A DNA stretch of 64,000 nucleotides. It comes from Planctomycetota bacterium (GTDB taxonomy: Bacteria > Planctomycetota > UBA1135 > UBA2386). The stretch lies in the NCBI GenBank assembly GCA_016716265.1, contig JADJWQ010000001.1, positions 1,302,001-1,366,000 on the forward strand, written 5' to 3'. The notes beneath the pieces are model-generated. The model was not told the origin of the DNA. It made no database searches and was given only the letters and a program-made list of their open reading frames with translations. The position numbers and the translations under genes were made by a program. Shown here one piece after another: positions 48,927 to 56,982 of the stretch; position 1 is the stretch's first letter; each line of letters begins with the position of its first letter.

Positions 48927-49325
48927 ATGATGTACGGTTTCATCGGAAGACCACCTGATCTCGAAGCTGTCCGCAACGACTTCGATGAGTTCGTCACCGA
49001 CTTGGAGTCTCGGCCGTCGGAGAAGGGATGCGTCGTCTTCGGCTTCGCCTGGGGAAACGAGACCTACGAGCACGACTGGCTCGAAATGGACCTGACGGGC
49101 AGCGAGCTTCGCTCCCGCGTTGCATCGGCCGAGGACGCCGGACTGGGGCAGATCGGGACCGACGACCTGTGCGTCGCGATCGCGGCACTCGGTGCCCAGC
49201 GGCATCATTGCCACGAGGCCGACATCCATGTTACGGCGGCGGATGCCGGGCACCCACACGCGGAGGCGGCACGGCATGAGTGGCTGGAGAGAGGCTGGGA
49301 GGTGTACCCATGCGCGGACGCCTGA
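48927..49325 (+). CDS. Unknown protein, cassette 8
   Basis: 132-residue acidic protein with no family I recognise. It starts MMYGFIGRPPDLEAVRNDFDEF, contains CVVFGFAWGNETYEHDWLEMDL and ends in a histidine-rich part (AQRHHCHEADIHVTAADAGHPHAEAARHEW) that might bind metal. The ATG pair at 48927 is preferred over a GTG-less extension into attC 7. The stop TGA lies inside the left core of the next attC-like site, the same arrangement as cassettes 2 and 3, which supports it as a real cassette gene. Confidence 0.65.
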   Translation: MMYGFIGRPPDLEAVRNDFDEFVTDLESRPSEKGCVVFGFAWGNETYEHDWLEMDLTGSELRSRVASAEDAGLGQIGTDDLCVAIAALGAQRHHCHEADIHVTAADAGHPHAEAARHEWLERGWEVYPCADA

Positions 49326-49383
49326 CAGCCGAGTGCAGCGGACGACCCGCCGCCCAGCGCGGCACTGGATCGGAGCGTCAATG
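49320..49383 (+). repeat. attC-like site 8 (GAC/GTC variant)
   Basis: Left GCCTGAC (49320-49326) contains the stop TGA of cassette 8. Right GTCAATG (49377-49383). CCGA and GTGC pair with GCAC and TCGG. It equals a normal site in which AAC became GAC and GTT became GTC. Confidence 0.5.
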
Positions 49384-49387
49384 AGTC

Positions 49388-49696
49388 ATGCGCGTGTTCC
49401 TGGACGACATGCGAACGCCTCCCGAAGGGTGGACTCTCGTTCGCTGGCCCGATGAGGCGATCGCCCTGCTCGAACAGGGGACGGTCGAGGAGCTCAGTCT
49501 CGATCACGACCTCGGCGATGACGATCGAGGCACCGGCTACGACGTCATCCTCTGGATCGATCGCGCGGTCGTCGAGCGAGGCTTCGCTCCGCCGATCATT
49601 CGCGTGCACTCTGCCAACAGCTCGGCGAGGCAGCGGATGGAGTCCGGCGTCGCGGCGATTGCCCGGCTGGCGTCACAGCAGCATGATCGTGGCTGA
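49388..49696 (+). CDS. Cyclic-phosphate processing receiver (cREC) domain protein, cassette 9
   Basis: 102-residue receiver-like domain. The family pattern is complete: MRVFLDDMRTPPEGW, VRWPDEAIALLEQG, EELSLDHDLGDDDRGTGYD and IIRVHSANSSARQRM. Acidic D6/D7 and the LDHDLGDD block would bind metal. cREC domains are proposed to process cyclic phosphate ends in RNA repair or conflict systems; that is a prediction from comparative genomics. ATG is five bases after the right core of site 8. The stop TGA is within the GGCTGAC core of the next site. Confidence 0.87.
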   Translation: MRVFLDDMRTPPEGWTLVRWPDEAIALLEQGTVEELSLDHDLGDDDRGTGYDVILWIDRAVVERGFAPPIIRVHSANSSARQRMESGVAAIARLASQQHDRG

Positions 49697-49738
49697 CCGT
49701 TGCCTGCGGACGCCGGCGTTTTCTTGCCACGGTCAGCG
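49691..49738 (+). repeat. attC-like site 9 (GAC/GTC variant)
   Basis: Left GGCTGAC (49691-49697) contains the stop of the cREC gene; right GTCAGCG (49732-49738). GCTGACCGT (49692-49700) pairs with ACGGTCAGC in a 9-bp stem. It corresponds to GGCTAAC of attC 2 with A changed to G. Confidence 0.45.
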
Positions 49739-49772
49739 CGCAGTCCGCTGGTCCTCACGGAGGCTCGAGATC

Positions 49773-50222
49773 ATGGAACCGAAGCGGAAGGCCACGAAGC
49801 GGGCAGCGGAGAAGCCTGGCGCGGAGACGGCCAGCACGGAGTCACCCTCCGCGCTGATCGACGCCAGGATCGAGGAGCTCGGTGACTGGCGGGGCGAGGT
49901 TCTCGCGCGTATCCGCGCGCTGATCAAGGCGGCCGATCCGCAGGTCCTCGAGGAGGTGAAATGGCGGAAGCCGTCGAACCCGATGGGCGTTCCGGTGTGG
50001 TCCCACAGCGGGATCATCTGCACGGGTGAGACCTACAAGGACCACGTAAAGCTGACGTTCGGGAAGGGCGCCTCGCTCGAGGATCCGGCACGGCTCTTCA
50101 ACCAGCCGGGCACCGTCAGGCGCGCCATCGACATCCGCGAAGGCGATGCGTTCGACGAGAGCGCCTTCCAGGATCTCGTTCGCGCGGCCGTAGCGCTCAA
50201 CGTCTCGAGAGTCGGGCGGTGA
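49773..50222 (+). CDS. DUF1801 domain protein, last cassette-like gene
   Basis: 149-residue protein. A basic, alanine-rich N-terminal tail (MEPKRKATKRAAEKPG) precedes a DUF1801 (YdhG-like) domain: VLARIRALIKAADPQVLEEVKWRKPSNP, VPVWSHSGIICTGETYKDHVKLTF and DIREGDAFDESAFQDLVRAA. The fold is related to frataxin-like or SCP-like small alpha/beta domains, function unknown. No attC-like site could be found after its stop, so it is either the last cassette with a lost site or the first chromosomal gene beyond the array. DUF1801 genes are known in integron arrays. Confidence 0.82.
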   Translation: MEPKRKATKRAAEKPGAETASTESPSALIDARIEELGDWRGEVLARIRALIKAADPQVLEEVKWRKPSNPMGVPVWSHSGIICTGETYKDHVKLTFGKGASLEDPARLFNQPGTVRRAIDIREGDAFDESAFQDLVRAAVALNVSRVGR

Positions 50223-50735
50223 GTGCCATCAGCGGGATCCGACACGACAGCCCCGAGCCACACGCCCGGCCACAGCACCCGATGCCGAGTCGACCCGTGG
50301 CACCTGCGAGCTGAGGCAGGTCGATCGGAGGCCGGATCTCCAGATCGCGGAGACCTCCGTCGTGCCGACGTTCCGCAGGGGCGACGGGCGACGACGACTC
50401 CGGTTCCTGTCGCCGACCGGGCTCGGGTGCGGTCGTCGCTCGTGCGGTCGGAGCATCGGTCTCGCGGGCCATGGCACCAGGGAACCGTGGCCGGGCGGGC
50501 GTCCGACGGGACGTCGTCGACCTGGCCGCAAGCGAGGACGACCCGCTTCGTGCAGCGGCGGACGCGCCCCAGCGGGTGCGCGACTCGGCGACAGCAGGAG
50601 ATGGCGGCATCGGTGCCCTCCCCCGGCAGCCTCGAAGCGTGGGCGCCGCGCTGCCACGCCGGTCGCACGTCACCGTGCGACGGGCCGGACGTAGGCAGTG
50701 CGCCGCGTGCGTGGCATCATGCGCAGCCCGACGCC
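50223..50735. other. About 510 bp without a gene at the right edge of the integron
   Basis: No reading frame with family motifs, no attC-like pair and no RNA gene could be identified. The stretch may be decayed cassette DNA marking the array end. Confidence 0.45.
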
Positions 50736-51215
50736 ATGGACGCCTCGATCGATCTCAGCGGTGAGTGGCAGGGCCACTACGAGCAGGAGGGCGGCCGGCA
50801 CGCGATCCGCATGTCGGTCACGCAGCTCGGCGGTCGACTCCACGGGGCGATGAGCGACGAGGACACGCTGTTCTTCGGCGAGACGCCCGACGAGGACGGC
50901 GACGACGAGCAGGATCCCGCCGGCGCGGAGCCGATCCAGTACGCGTCGAGCCTGCCGAGCACGTCGCGCATCGACGGCAGCGTCGAGGGCGCGGAGGTCC
51001 GCTTCGTCAAGACCTACGAAGGTGAGCACGCGGTCGACTTCTGGAACGGCGAGCGCCAGGTGCGGGTCGTGTTCGAGGGCCACGCGGTCGTCTACGCCGG
51101 CCGGGTCGCGGCGGACGGTCGCCGCATCGAAGGTCGCTGGCACATCGGCGACGAGCGCGATCCCGACCACGACACCGGCTCGTTCGTGCTGGAGCGCGCG
51201 ATCGGCCCGACCTGA
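50736..51215 (+). CDS. Hypothetical protein, acidic, 159 residues
   Basis: Soluble protein without signal peptide. It begins MDASIDLSGEWQGHYEQEGGRHAI and consists of short beta-strand-like segments (IRMSVTQLGGRLHGAMSD, VRFVKTYEGEHAVDFWNG, VVFEGHAVVYAGRV, RIEGRWHIGD). An acidic loop (DEDGDDEQDPAGAE) interrupts them. The LSGEWQGHY start and GRWHIGD near the end recall small lipocalin-like or beta-barrel domains of unknown role. Codon use is like the chromosome (GC-rich third positions), unlike the cassettes. The frame is open upstream, but ATG 50736 gives the natural N-terminus. Confidence 0.7.
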   Translation: MDASIDLSGEWQGHYEQEGGRHAIRMSVTQLGGRLHGAMSDEDTLFFGETPDEDGDDEQDPAGAEPIQYASSLPSTSRIDGSVEGAEVRFVKTYEGEHAVDFWNGERQVRVVFEGHAVVYAGRVAADGRRIEGRWHIGDERDPDHDTGSFVLERAIGPT

Positions 51216-51350
51216 GCCCGGGACCGCCCGCGCGCCGCAGGAGCACTGCGGCGATTCACACGTCCGAATCCGTCGCGCGATTGCCTTCCTCCCGGGTTCC
51301 GCTCCGACCGGCGAGCGGAGAGCATCGCGCCCCGCCGAGCCCTTCCCGCC

Positions 51351-54300
51351 ATGACCCCCTCACACTGCCTGACGCCGTTGCTGCTCGCCGCCTGGCTCGC
51401 AGCGCAGTCGCCCGCCCCCGTCGAGCCCCCGCTCGGCGACCGCCTCCCCGCGCTGCGCGAACAGTCCGTGTGGGGGCAGGACCAGCGCGGCGGACCACCG
51501 TCGCGGCCCGGTGCGTTCGCGATCGGCAACGGCCACGCGTTCGCGCAGGCCGGCCTCGGGGCGCGCGCCAGCTCGCTGGGCAACCTGGTCGGTCCGGGCT
51601 ACGGCGGCCCGTCGTTCGGCGGCCTCGACTGTGAGCTGCGCGACGCGGAGGGGCGGCGCATCGAGCTCCGCGACGGGCGGATCCGACGCGTGCTCGGGGC
51701 GGGCTTCGTCGTCACCGAGGGACGCTCGGAACGGCTCGCGCTGCGGACGCTGACGTTCGCGCCGGCCGGCGAGCCGCGCATCGTGCGCGTGATCGACGTC
51801 GTCGACCTTGCCGGCGACGGGCTCCCCGCGCTGCAGCTTGCGGTCGTGCCGACCGGCGCCGCGCGCGCGAACGGTGCCGCGCTCGCGATCGACGCGAGCG
51901 AGGGAGAGCGCCGCGGCGTGTGCCGCATCGCGCTCGGTGGCGCCACCGTCGCTCGCGGCGGGCTGGTCGCCGCGATCGCGCCGGGCACGGCCTTCCGCAC
52001 GGTGCTCGAGCTGGCGTTCTTCGCCGGTGCGCACGGCGAGCGCGATGCGCGGGCGCCGGAGCTCGACCTCGACGCTGCGCTGCGCGCGGCCGACGCGACG
52101 CTGACCGCCGACCGCGCCGCCGGCGAGCGCGCGACGCGCTACGACACCGACCTGACGCGGCTGCGCGATCTGCTCGGCGACTGGCGGATCACGATGACGG
52201 CATTGCGCGACGCCGGCTCCGGAGTCTGCGTGCCGATGCTCGGCCGCCGCACCGCGAGCCTGCGCGAGAACAACGGCGCGCTGCTCGCCTTCCTGCGCTA
52301 CGGGATGCACGCCGAGGCGCGCGGCATCCTCGACTACTGGTGGCGCGCCGTGCGCGCGACCGGTCGGCTCGACGCCGAGCTGCCGCTCGACCTCGAGGAG
52401 TCCGGGCGCAGCGAGCCGCCCGGCGGCTGGGGCGAGGTCGTCGTGCCACCCGCCGAGCTGCCGTCGTGGCTGGTGCTGCAACACCTCTGGTATTGGCGCG
52501 CGACGCGCGACGCCGCGTTCGTCGAGGAGCGCTGGCCGCTGATCGACGTGTGCCTGAAGCGGCAGGCGCGGCGCGACGTGCTGCTGCCGTTCTCGGGCAC
52601 CGAGCCGTGGCTGCGCGGCGGGCTGTCGGCCAGCAGGGCGCTGCCCGACGACCCGCGGCTCATCGGCGACGATCCGGCGCACGGCCGGACCGCGCTGTCG
52701 TTCGCGAGCGGCGTCCTCTACCTGCTGGCGGTGCACGCCGCCGGCGACATGGTCGACGGCATCGACCGGGCGAAGCACCCGGAGAAGTACGCGGACGCCA
52801 GCACGCGGGGTCCCGGCCAGGCCTACGTCGAGCGCGCGTTCGGGCTCATGTCGACGCTCGAGAAGCGCTACTGGCTGGACGAGCAGGGCTGGTTCGCACC
52901 GGCGTCGTCGCCCGTCGACGACGCTCTTCACGCCGAGCCGCTCGCCAATGCAACGCTGCTCCCGCTGTGGGCGGGCTGGACCTTCCCGACCGGCGAGCGG
53001 AGCCGCGACAACCTGCGCAACTCGCTGGCGAGGCTGTGGCGCGACGATGCGCGCATCGGCACGACCGCGACGCTCGGCGCCGCGACCGGCGACCTGCAGG
53101 CGATGCTGCTGGTCGCCCTCAGCGAGCGCGACGGCGTGCGGCGGCTCGACGTGTTCGACTCGATCCTCGACCTCGCGTCGCCGGCCGGCGAATGGGCGAG
53201 CGTCTACGACGAGACCGGTACGCCGCTCGACGTGCCGGCGGCCGGGCCGACCCACCTCGCGCCGGGCATCGCGGGCGTGAACCTCGATGCGCTCCTGTTC
53301 GCGATCACCGGCATCCGCCACGCCGCCGTGCCGAACTGGGACGACGACGACATCCGGCTCGAGCTGCGCACGCCGCACGGCGCGAGCTACGTGACGGTGC
53401 GCGACACGCGCAAGGACGGCCGCCGGCTCGACATCTTCTTCCGCCGCACGGTCGCGCCGCTCGACGAAACGGAGCGCGCGGCCAACGAGGAGCTCGCACC
53501 GGAGAAGCGGCGCGATCCCGACGTGCCGCACGAGCGCGTGCGCTTCGTGGTCGACATGCTCGAGGGGGCTCCGCAGAAGGGCTACTACGACGTCGCCGTC
53601 AATGCCGCGGGAACGGTGTTCGTGCGCTTCCTGAAGCCCGACGCGCCGGCGTCGCCCGACGAGCACGACTTCCGGCGCATCGAGGAGATGGAGTTCGCGA
53701 CGCCGGACACGCAGCGCTTCCTCCCCGACGCGGCCGGCGGCCCCCGACCGACACCCGAAGCTCTGCCGCGCACCGTGCGCGCCGGTGACGCCAGGACGCT
53801 GGTGCTGACGTCACGCAGCCTGCAGGCTCCGCAGGGCGCGGCGTTCGCGCGGTTCGACACCGGCCTGCCGATCCGCCCCGACGACCTCGCGGGACTCCTG
53901 TTCGACGACGCCGGCGCGCGCCGCTTCGAGCAGGTCTACCTCGACTGGCGCTACGACGCGGCGCTGCCGACCTCGGCCGCACCGCGCGGATTGTGGGCTG
54001 GTCCGGATTGGCGCGCGCTGCTCGAGCGCTTCGCGGCGTCGGGCGGCCGCATCGTGCACCCCGGCTTTGCGGCGGCAGCCGAGCTGCGGGTCGGCGGCGG
54101 CGCGGCGCTCGAACCGCCCGCGCAGGAGCCTGACGGCGCGCTGCGGGTGCCGGCCGGCGACGGGCGCACGTTGCGCTTCGCGCTCCCGGCGGCCACGGCC
54201 GGCGCCGGAGACCGCGTGCTGCGCATCGGCTGCGAGGTCCGCTACGCGGTGCGCGACGGCGAGCGGGAGCTGCTGCGCGCCGGCGGTCCCGGCGCGGTGC

Positions 54301-54437
54301 CCGACCGCGACGCGCTGCTGCTCACCGGGGCCGAACGCGCCTTGCGCGAGGTCGTCGTCGAGCTGCTGGAGCCCGGCCCGGCGACGCTGTGGCTGCGCAC
54401 GACCGACGCCGACGGCCTGCCGACGGTTCGGAACTGA
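51351..54437 (+). CDS. Secreted (alpha/alpha)-barrel, glycosidase-like protein, unknown specificity
   Basis: Exported protein of 1028 residues, signal peptide residues 1-20. The N-terminal quarter (FAIGNGHAFAQAGLGARAS, LRTLTFAPAGEPRIVRVIDVVD) resembles the beta-sandwich of GH65/GH95-type enzymes. The central part (about 270-640) is helical with RENNGALLAFLRYGMHAEARGILDYWW, HLWYWRATRDAAFVEERWPLIDVCLK and WLDEQGWFAPASS, as in (alpha/alpha)6 barrels. Two more beta domains follow. No catalytic pair could be assigned. The resemblance is structural and tentative. It could act on the same polysaccharides as the sulfatase and GH95 enzyme; that is inference. Confidence 0.7.
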   Translation: MTPSHCLTPLLLAAWLAAQSPAPVEPPLGDRLPALREQSVWGQDQRGGPPSRPGAFAIGNGHAFAQAGLGARASSLGNLVGPGYGGPSFGGLDCELRDAEGRRIELRDGRIRRVLGAGFVVTEGRSERLALRTLTFAPAGEPRIVRVIDVVDLAGDGLPALQLAVVPTGAARANGAALAIDASEGERRGVCRIALGGATVARGGLVAAIAPGTAFRTVLELAFFAGAHGERDARAPELDLDAALRAADATLTADRAAGERATRYDTDLTRLRDLLGDWRITMTALRDAGSGVCVPMLGRRTASLRENNGALLAFLRYGMHAEARGILDYWWRAVRATGRLDAELPLDLEESGRSEPPGGWGEVVVPPAELPSWLVLQHLWYWRATRDAAFVEERWPLIDVCLKRQARRDVLLPFSGTEPWLRGGLSASRALPDDPRLIGDDPAHGRTALSFASGVLYLLAVHAAGDMVDGIDRAKHPEKYADASTRGPGQAYVERAFGLMSTLEKRYWLDEQGWFAPASSPVDDALHAEPLANATLLPLWAGWTFPTGERSRDNLRNSLARLWRDDARIGTTATLGAATGDLQAMLLVALSERDGVRRLDVFDSILDLASPAGEWASVYDETGTPLDVPAAGPTHLAPGIAGVNLDALLFAITGIRHAAVPNWDDDDIRLELRTPHGASYVTVRDTRKDGRRLDIFFRRTVAPLDETERAANEELAPEKRRDPDVPHERVRFVVDMLEGAPQKGYYDVAVNAAGTVFVRFLKPDAPASPDEHDFRRIEEMEFATPDTQRFLPDAAGGPRPTPEALPRTVRAGDARTLVLTSRSLQAPQGAAFARFDTGLPIRPDDLAGLLFDDAGARRFEQVYLDWRYDAALPTSAAPRGLWAGPDWRALLERFAASGGRIVHPGFAAAAELRVGGGAALEPPAQEPDGALRVPAGDGRTLRFALPAATAGAGDRVLRIGCEVRYAVRDGERELLRAGGPGAVPDRDALLLTGAERALREVVVELLEPGPATLWLRTTDADGLPTVRN

Positions 54438-54456
54438 CGCCGGGCCTGGGCCGGCG
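54438..54456. terminator. Hairpin between convergent genes (candidate terminator)
   Basis: CGCCGG (54438-54443) pairs with CCGGCG (54451-54456) around a 7-base loop in the 23-bp gap between two converging reading frames. No T-tract. Confidence 0.4.
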
Positions 54457-54460
54457 CGCG

Positions 54461-56275
54461 TCAGCGCCCGCTGCCGGCGGCCGGCGCGGGGACGCGCACG
54501 ACGACCCACGCGCCGTCGACGCGCCCGTCGACCCGCTCCTTCCGCGAGCGCAACAGCTCCTGCACGCCGCGCTGGTCGAGGGCGACGAACGGTGCGACGG
54601 GGACCGGCGCGCGCTCGGCGACCGTGCTGTCGCGGCCCACCACCGCCCGCGCCGCGAACCCATCGTCGTTCTTGTCGGTGTCGGACCCGTCCGCTGGCGG
54701 CGGTGCCGCCAGCTGGCACACGGTCACGCTCGCCCCTTCGCCGCGGGCAGCGGCCAACGCATCGCGGAGCGTCGCGAGCACCGCGGGCTCGTTGCCCGCG
54801 ACCCAGAATGCGACATCGCCCGGGTGGAAGGCGTAGATCGGCGCCCCTGCCGCGCCGGGCCCGGCTCGGCTCGGCTCCGCGCCGCCCCCGCCTGCCAGTG
54901 CACGTGGCGCACCCGCCGGACCGGCGGCCGCGGTCCCGGGCGCGGTCGGCTGGACCGGACCGGGATCGAGTCCCTCGGCGCGCGCCGGCAGGAGCTTCAG
55001 CCGGACCACGTTGTCTGCGGACCCGGCCCGCGCCGCCGCCATTCCCGCGAGCCAGCGCCGCGCTCGCTCGTCGCGCAGGACGGGTTCGACCAGCGCGTCG
55101 GCCGCCGGGCCGTACAGCGCCATGCGGAAGCCGTCCACCGGCGGGCTCGGCACGTCCTGCAGTCGCGCGAGCGACTCCTGCGCGTCCGAGGTGCTCCGCC
55201 CGGGAGCCGGCGGAGCTGCCCGCGAGTCGCCGGCGGTGCGCGCGCCACTCCCGTCGTCCGCCGTGACACCGACGCTGCGGTCGCCCGGCGCAGCCGCCGA
55301 GAAGTCGAGCAGGAACACCGGATCGCCCGATCGCACGACGGCGGTCAACAGCGCGCCGGAACCCTCGCCGAAGCGAGCCGCCTCGCCTTCATCCTGGCGC
55401 GAGAACTGCTGGGGACGGCCAGCCGACGGCTCGCCGGCCTGCTCCTCGTCGTCGCGCGCCGCCTCGCGCCGCGCGCGGGTCGCCGGGCCCTTCGGGTCGG
55501 CCACCGCCGGCACCTCCTCGGACGGCGCCACCTCGCGGAACTCGATCGCCAGCCCCGAACGGCCCTCCTCGCGCTGCAGGTCGCGCTCCGCACCGGTCGC
55601 GGGCGCTGCCGGCGCGGGGGCGCCCGGCGGCGCGACCCGCCCCACACCGAGCTGCGGTGTCGCGTCGTGCGTCGCGCCGCGATCGTCCGCCGGCCGCGGC
55701 TCGGCTGACTCCGATTGGACCGCCGCGCGACCGACCTCGGCGCCACCCGGTGCCGCATCGACGAACGCGCCCGGCTGCAGCGCCGCGCCGCCCTCGGCCC
55801 GGCGGGTTCCGCCCGCCGCCTGCAGATCGTCGCGCAGGGCGGACTTCGGCGCGTCGTCGTGCTCGTTGAAGTCGGCGGCGACGTCGTCGCGCCGCTCGAC
55901 GCGCGAGTCCCGCTCGAGCACCCGCGCGCCGACGAACGCGACGACGAGCGCTGCCGCGGCCGCGGCGCTCCACAGCCACGGACGCAGCACGCGCCCGGTG
56001 CGGGAAGCGGGTCGCTCGGCGCCGCCTGCGCTCGACGCCGTCGCTGACGTCAGCTCGGCCATGATGCGGTCGGTCAGGTCGCTGCCGGGGCGATCGTCGT
56101 CGACCCGCGCGAACGCACCGCGCAGCGCGGTCACCGTGCGGCGGTAGTGCTCCGCCGCCGCGCGCAACTCGGGGTCGGCGCGCAGCTCGGCCTCGAAGCG
56201 CTCGAGGTGCCGCGGCGAGAGCCGACCGTCGACCCAGTCCGCCAGCCGCTCGTCGTCTCGCTTGTGACCGCTCAT
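54461..56275 (-). CDS. Membrane anti-sigma-like protein, unusually large
   Basis: 604 residues, co-encoded with the sigma factor (4-bp ATGA overlap), therefore probably its anti-sigma. The cytoplasmic N-terminus (RLADWVDGRLSPRHLERFEAELRADPEL) is the typical helical anti-sigma start, but no HxxxCxxC zinc motif is present. A transmembrane helix lies at about residues 99-119 (WLWSAAAAAALVVAFVGARVL). The remaining 480 residues are outside: a low-complexity Ala/Pro/Gly/Arg region with a folded C-terminal domain (FRMALYGPAADALVEPVL, YAFHPGDVAFWVAGNEPAVLATLRDAL) that may sense a signal. Such length is far above the usual 200-250 residues. Confidence 0.82.
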   Translation of the reverse strand: MSGHKRDDERLADWVDGRLSPRHLERFEAELRADPELRAAAEHYRRTVTALRGAFARVDDDRPGSDLTDRIMAELTSATASSAGGAERPASRTGRVLRPWLWSAAAAAALVVAFVGARVLERDSRVERRDDVAADFNEHDDAPKSALRDDLQAAGGTRRAEGGAALQPGAFVDAAPGGAEVGRAAVQSESAEPRPADDRGATHDATPQLGVGRVAPPGAPAPAAPATGAERDLQREEGRSGLAIEFREVAPSEEVPAVADPKGPATRARREAARDDEEQAGEPSAGRPQQFSRQDEGEAARFGEGSGALLTAVVRSGDPVFLLDFSAAAPGDRSVGVTADDGSGARTAGDSRAAPPAPGRSTSDAQESLARLQDVPSPPVDGFRMALYGPAADALVEPVLRDERARRWLAGMAAARAGSADNVVRLKLLPARAEGLDPGPVQPTAPGTAAAGPAGAPRALAGGGGAEPSRAGPGAAGAPIYAFHPGDVAFWVAGNEPAVLATLRDALAAARGEGASVTVCQLAAPPPADGSDTDKNDDGFAARAVVGRDSTVAERAPVPVAPFVALDQRGVQELLRSRKERVDGRVDGAWVVVRVPAPAAGSGR

Positions 56276-56982
56276 TCCACGAACCCCCGCAACGCGTCCT
56301 GCAGCAGCAGGCGACCACGGTGGATGCGGGACCGCACGGTGCCGGGCGGCAGCCCGAGCACCTGGGCGATCTCCTCGTACGACAGGTTCTGCACGTCGCG
56401 CAGCACGACGGCATCGCGGAAGTCGTCGGGCAATCCGGCGACCGCCTCGCGCACGCGGGCCGCGAACTCGGTCTGGTTGGCGCGCTCACCCGGGTCGAGC
56501 TCGCGCGACGGCGGATCGCGATGCAGTTCCTCGCCGCCGTGACCACCGCTCGCGACGAGCGGCGCGTCGAGCGACACCGTCCGGCGCGAGCCGCGCTTCA
56601 GCGTCCGCGACTTGCGGTACTCGCTGATGCAGGCGTTCATCGCGATCGTGTGCAGCCAGACCCCGAAGCGGATCTCCCCCTCGAAGCGTGCGAGGCCCCG
56701 GTATGCGCGCAGGAACACGTCCTGGCACAGGTCCTCGGCAGTCGTGCGGTCGCAGTGGAGCACGCGCATCGCAAGTCGGAAGATCGAAGCCTGATTGCGT
56801 TCGACGAGCTCCCGGAACGCCTCCCCGTCGCCCCCGCGCGCGCGACTCACGAGCTCGCGCTCCTCGGGATCGGCGGTCGGCGCGTCGGCCTCCAGGGCCG
56901 ACTCGGTCGTCGTCACGCCGCGGCCGAGACGCGGCCCCCCGGGCACGGTTCCCGATCGGTCTCGGTTTTCGTTGAGCGCCAC
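56272..56982 (-). CDS. RpoE-like ECF sigma factor
   Basis: Alternative sigma factor, 236 residues. GTG at 56982 was chosen because GGAGG lies five bases upstream. A disordered N-terminus of about 45 residues precedes region 2 (FRELVERNQASIFRLAMRVLH, TAEDLCQDVFLRAYRGLARFEGEIRFGVWLHTIAMN). Region 4 follows (LPDDFRDAVVLRDVQNLSYEEIAQVLGLPPGTVRSRIHRGRLLL, read as its helices). Sequence style is RpoE/SigW, distinct from the two kinase-linked sigma factors in this window. The stop overlaps the start of the anti-sigma-like gene. Confidence 0.93.
   Translation of the reverse strand: MALNENRDRSGTVPGGPRLGRGVTTTESALEADAPTADPEERELVSRARGGDGEAFRELVERNQASIFRLAMRVLHCDRTTAEDLCQDVFLRAYRGLARFEGEIRFGVWLHTIAMNACISEYRKSRTLKRGSRRTVSLDAPLVASGGHGGEELHRDPPSRELDPGERANQTEFAARVREAVAGLPDDFRDAVVLRDVQNLSYEEIAQVLGLPPGTVRSRIHRGRLLLQDALRGFVE

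Larger units (their letters stand above)
42221..50222 (+). mobile_element. Chromosomal integron (reverse-oriented integrase) with about ten cassettes
   Basis: An IntI-type recombinase gene is followed, on the same strand, by an array of short gene cassettes separated by attC-type sites. The first junction core (GTTAGGC) is at 43487-43493. Four well-formed attC sites follow at 45248, 45897, 46524 and 47165, then a divergent one at 47655 and four altered ones to 49738. All cassette genes lie on the plus strand, mostly single genes or pairs, and several stop codons lie inside the attC left core. In classical integrons the integrase gene is divergent from the array; here it reads toward it. The last cassette-like gene (DUF1801) has no visible attC after it, so the right boundary is uncertain. 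Confidence 0.88.

Noticed and set aside
51360..53666. Long minus-strand open frame opposite the 1028-residue secreted protein
   Set aside because: Compositionally typical of reverse translation of GC-rich codons; no signal peptide or motif.
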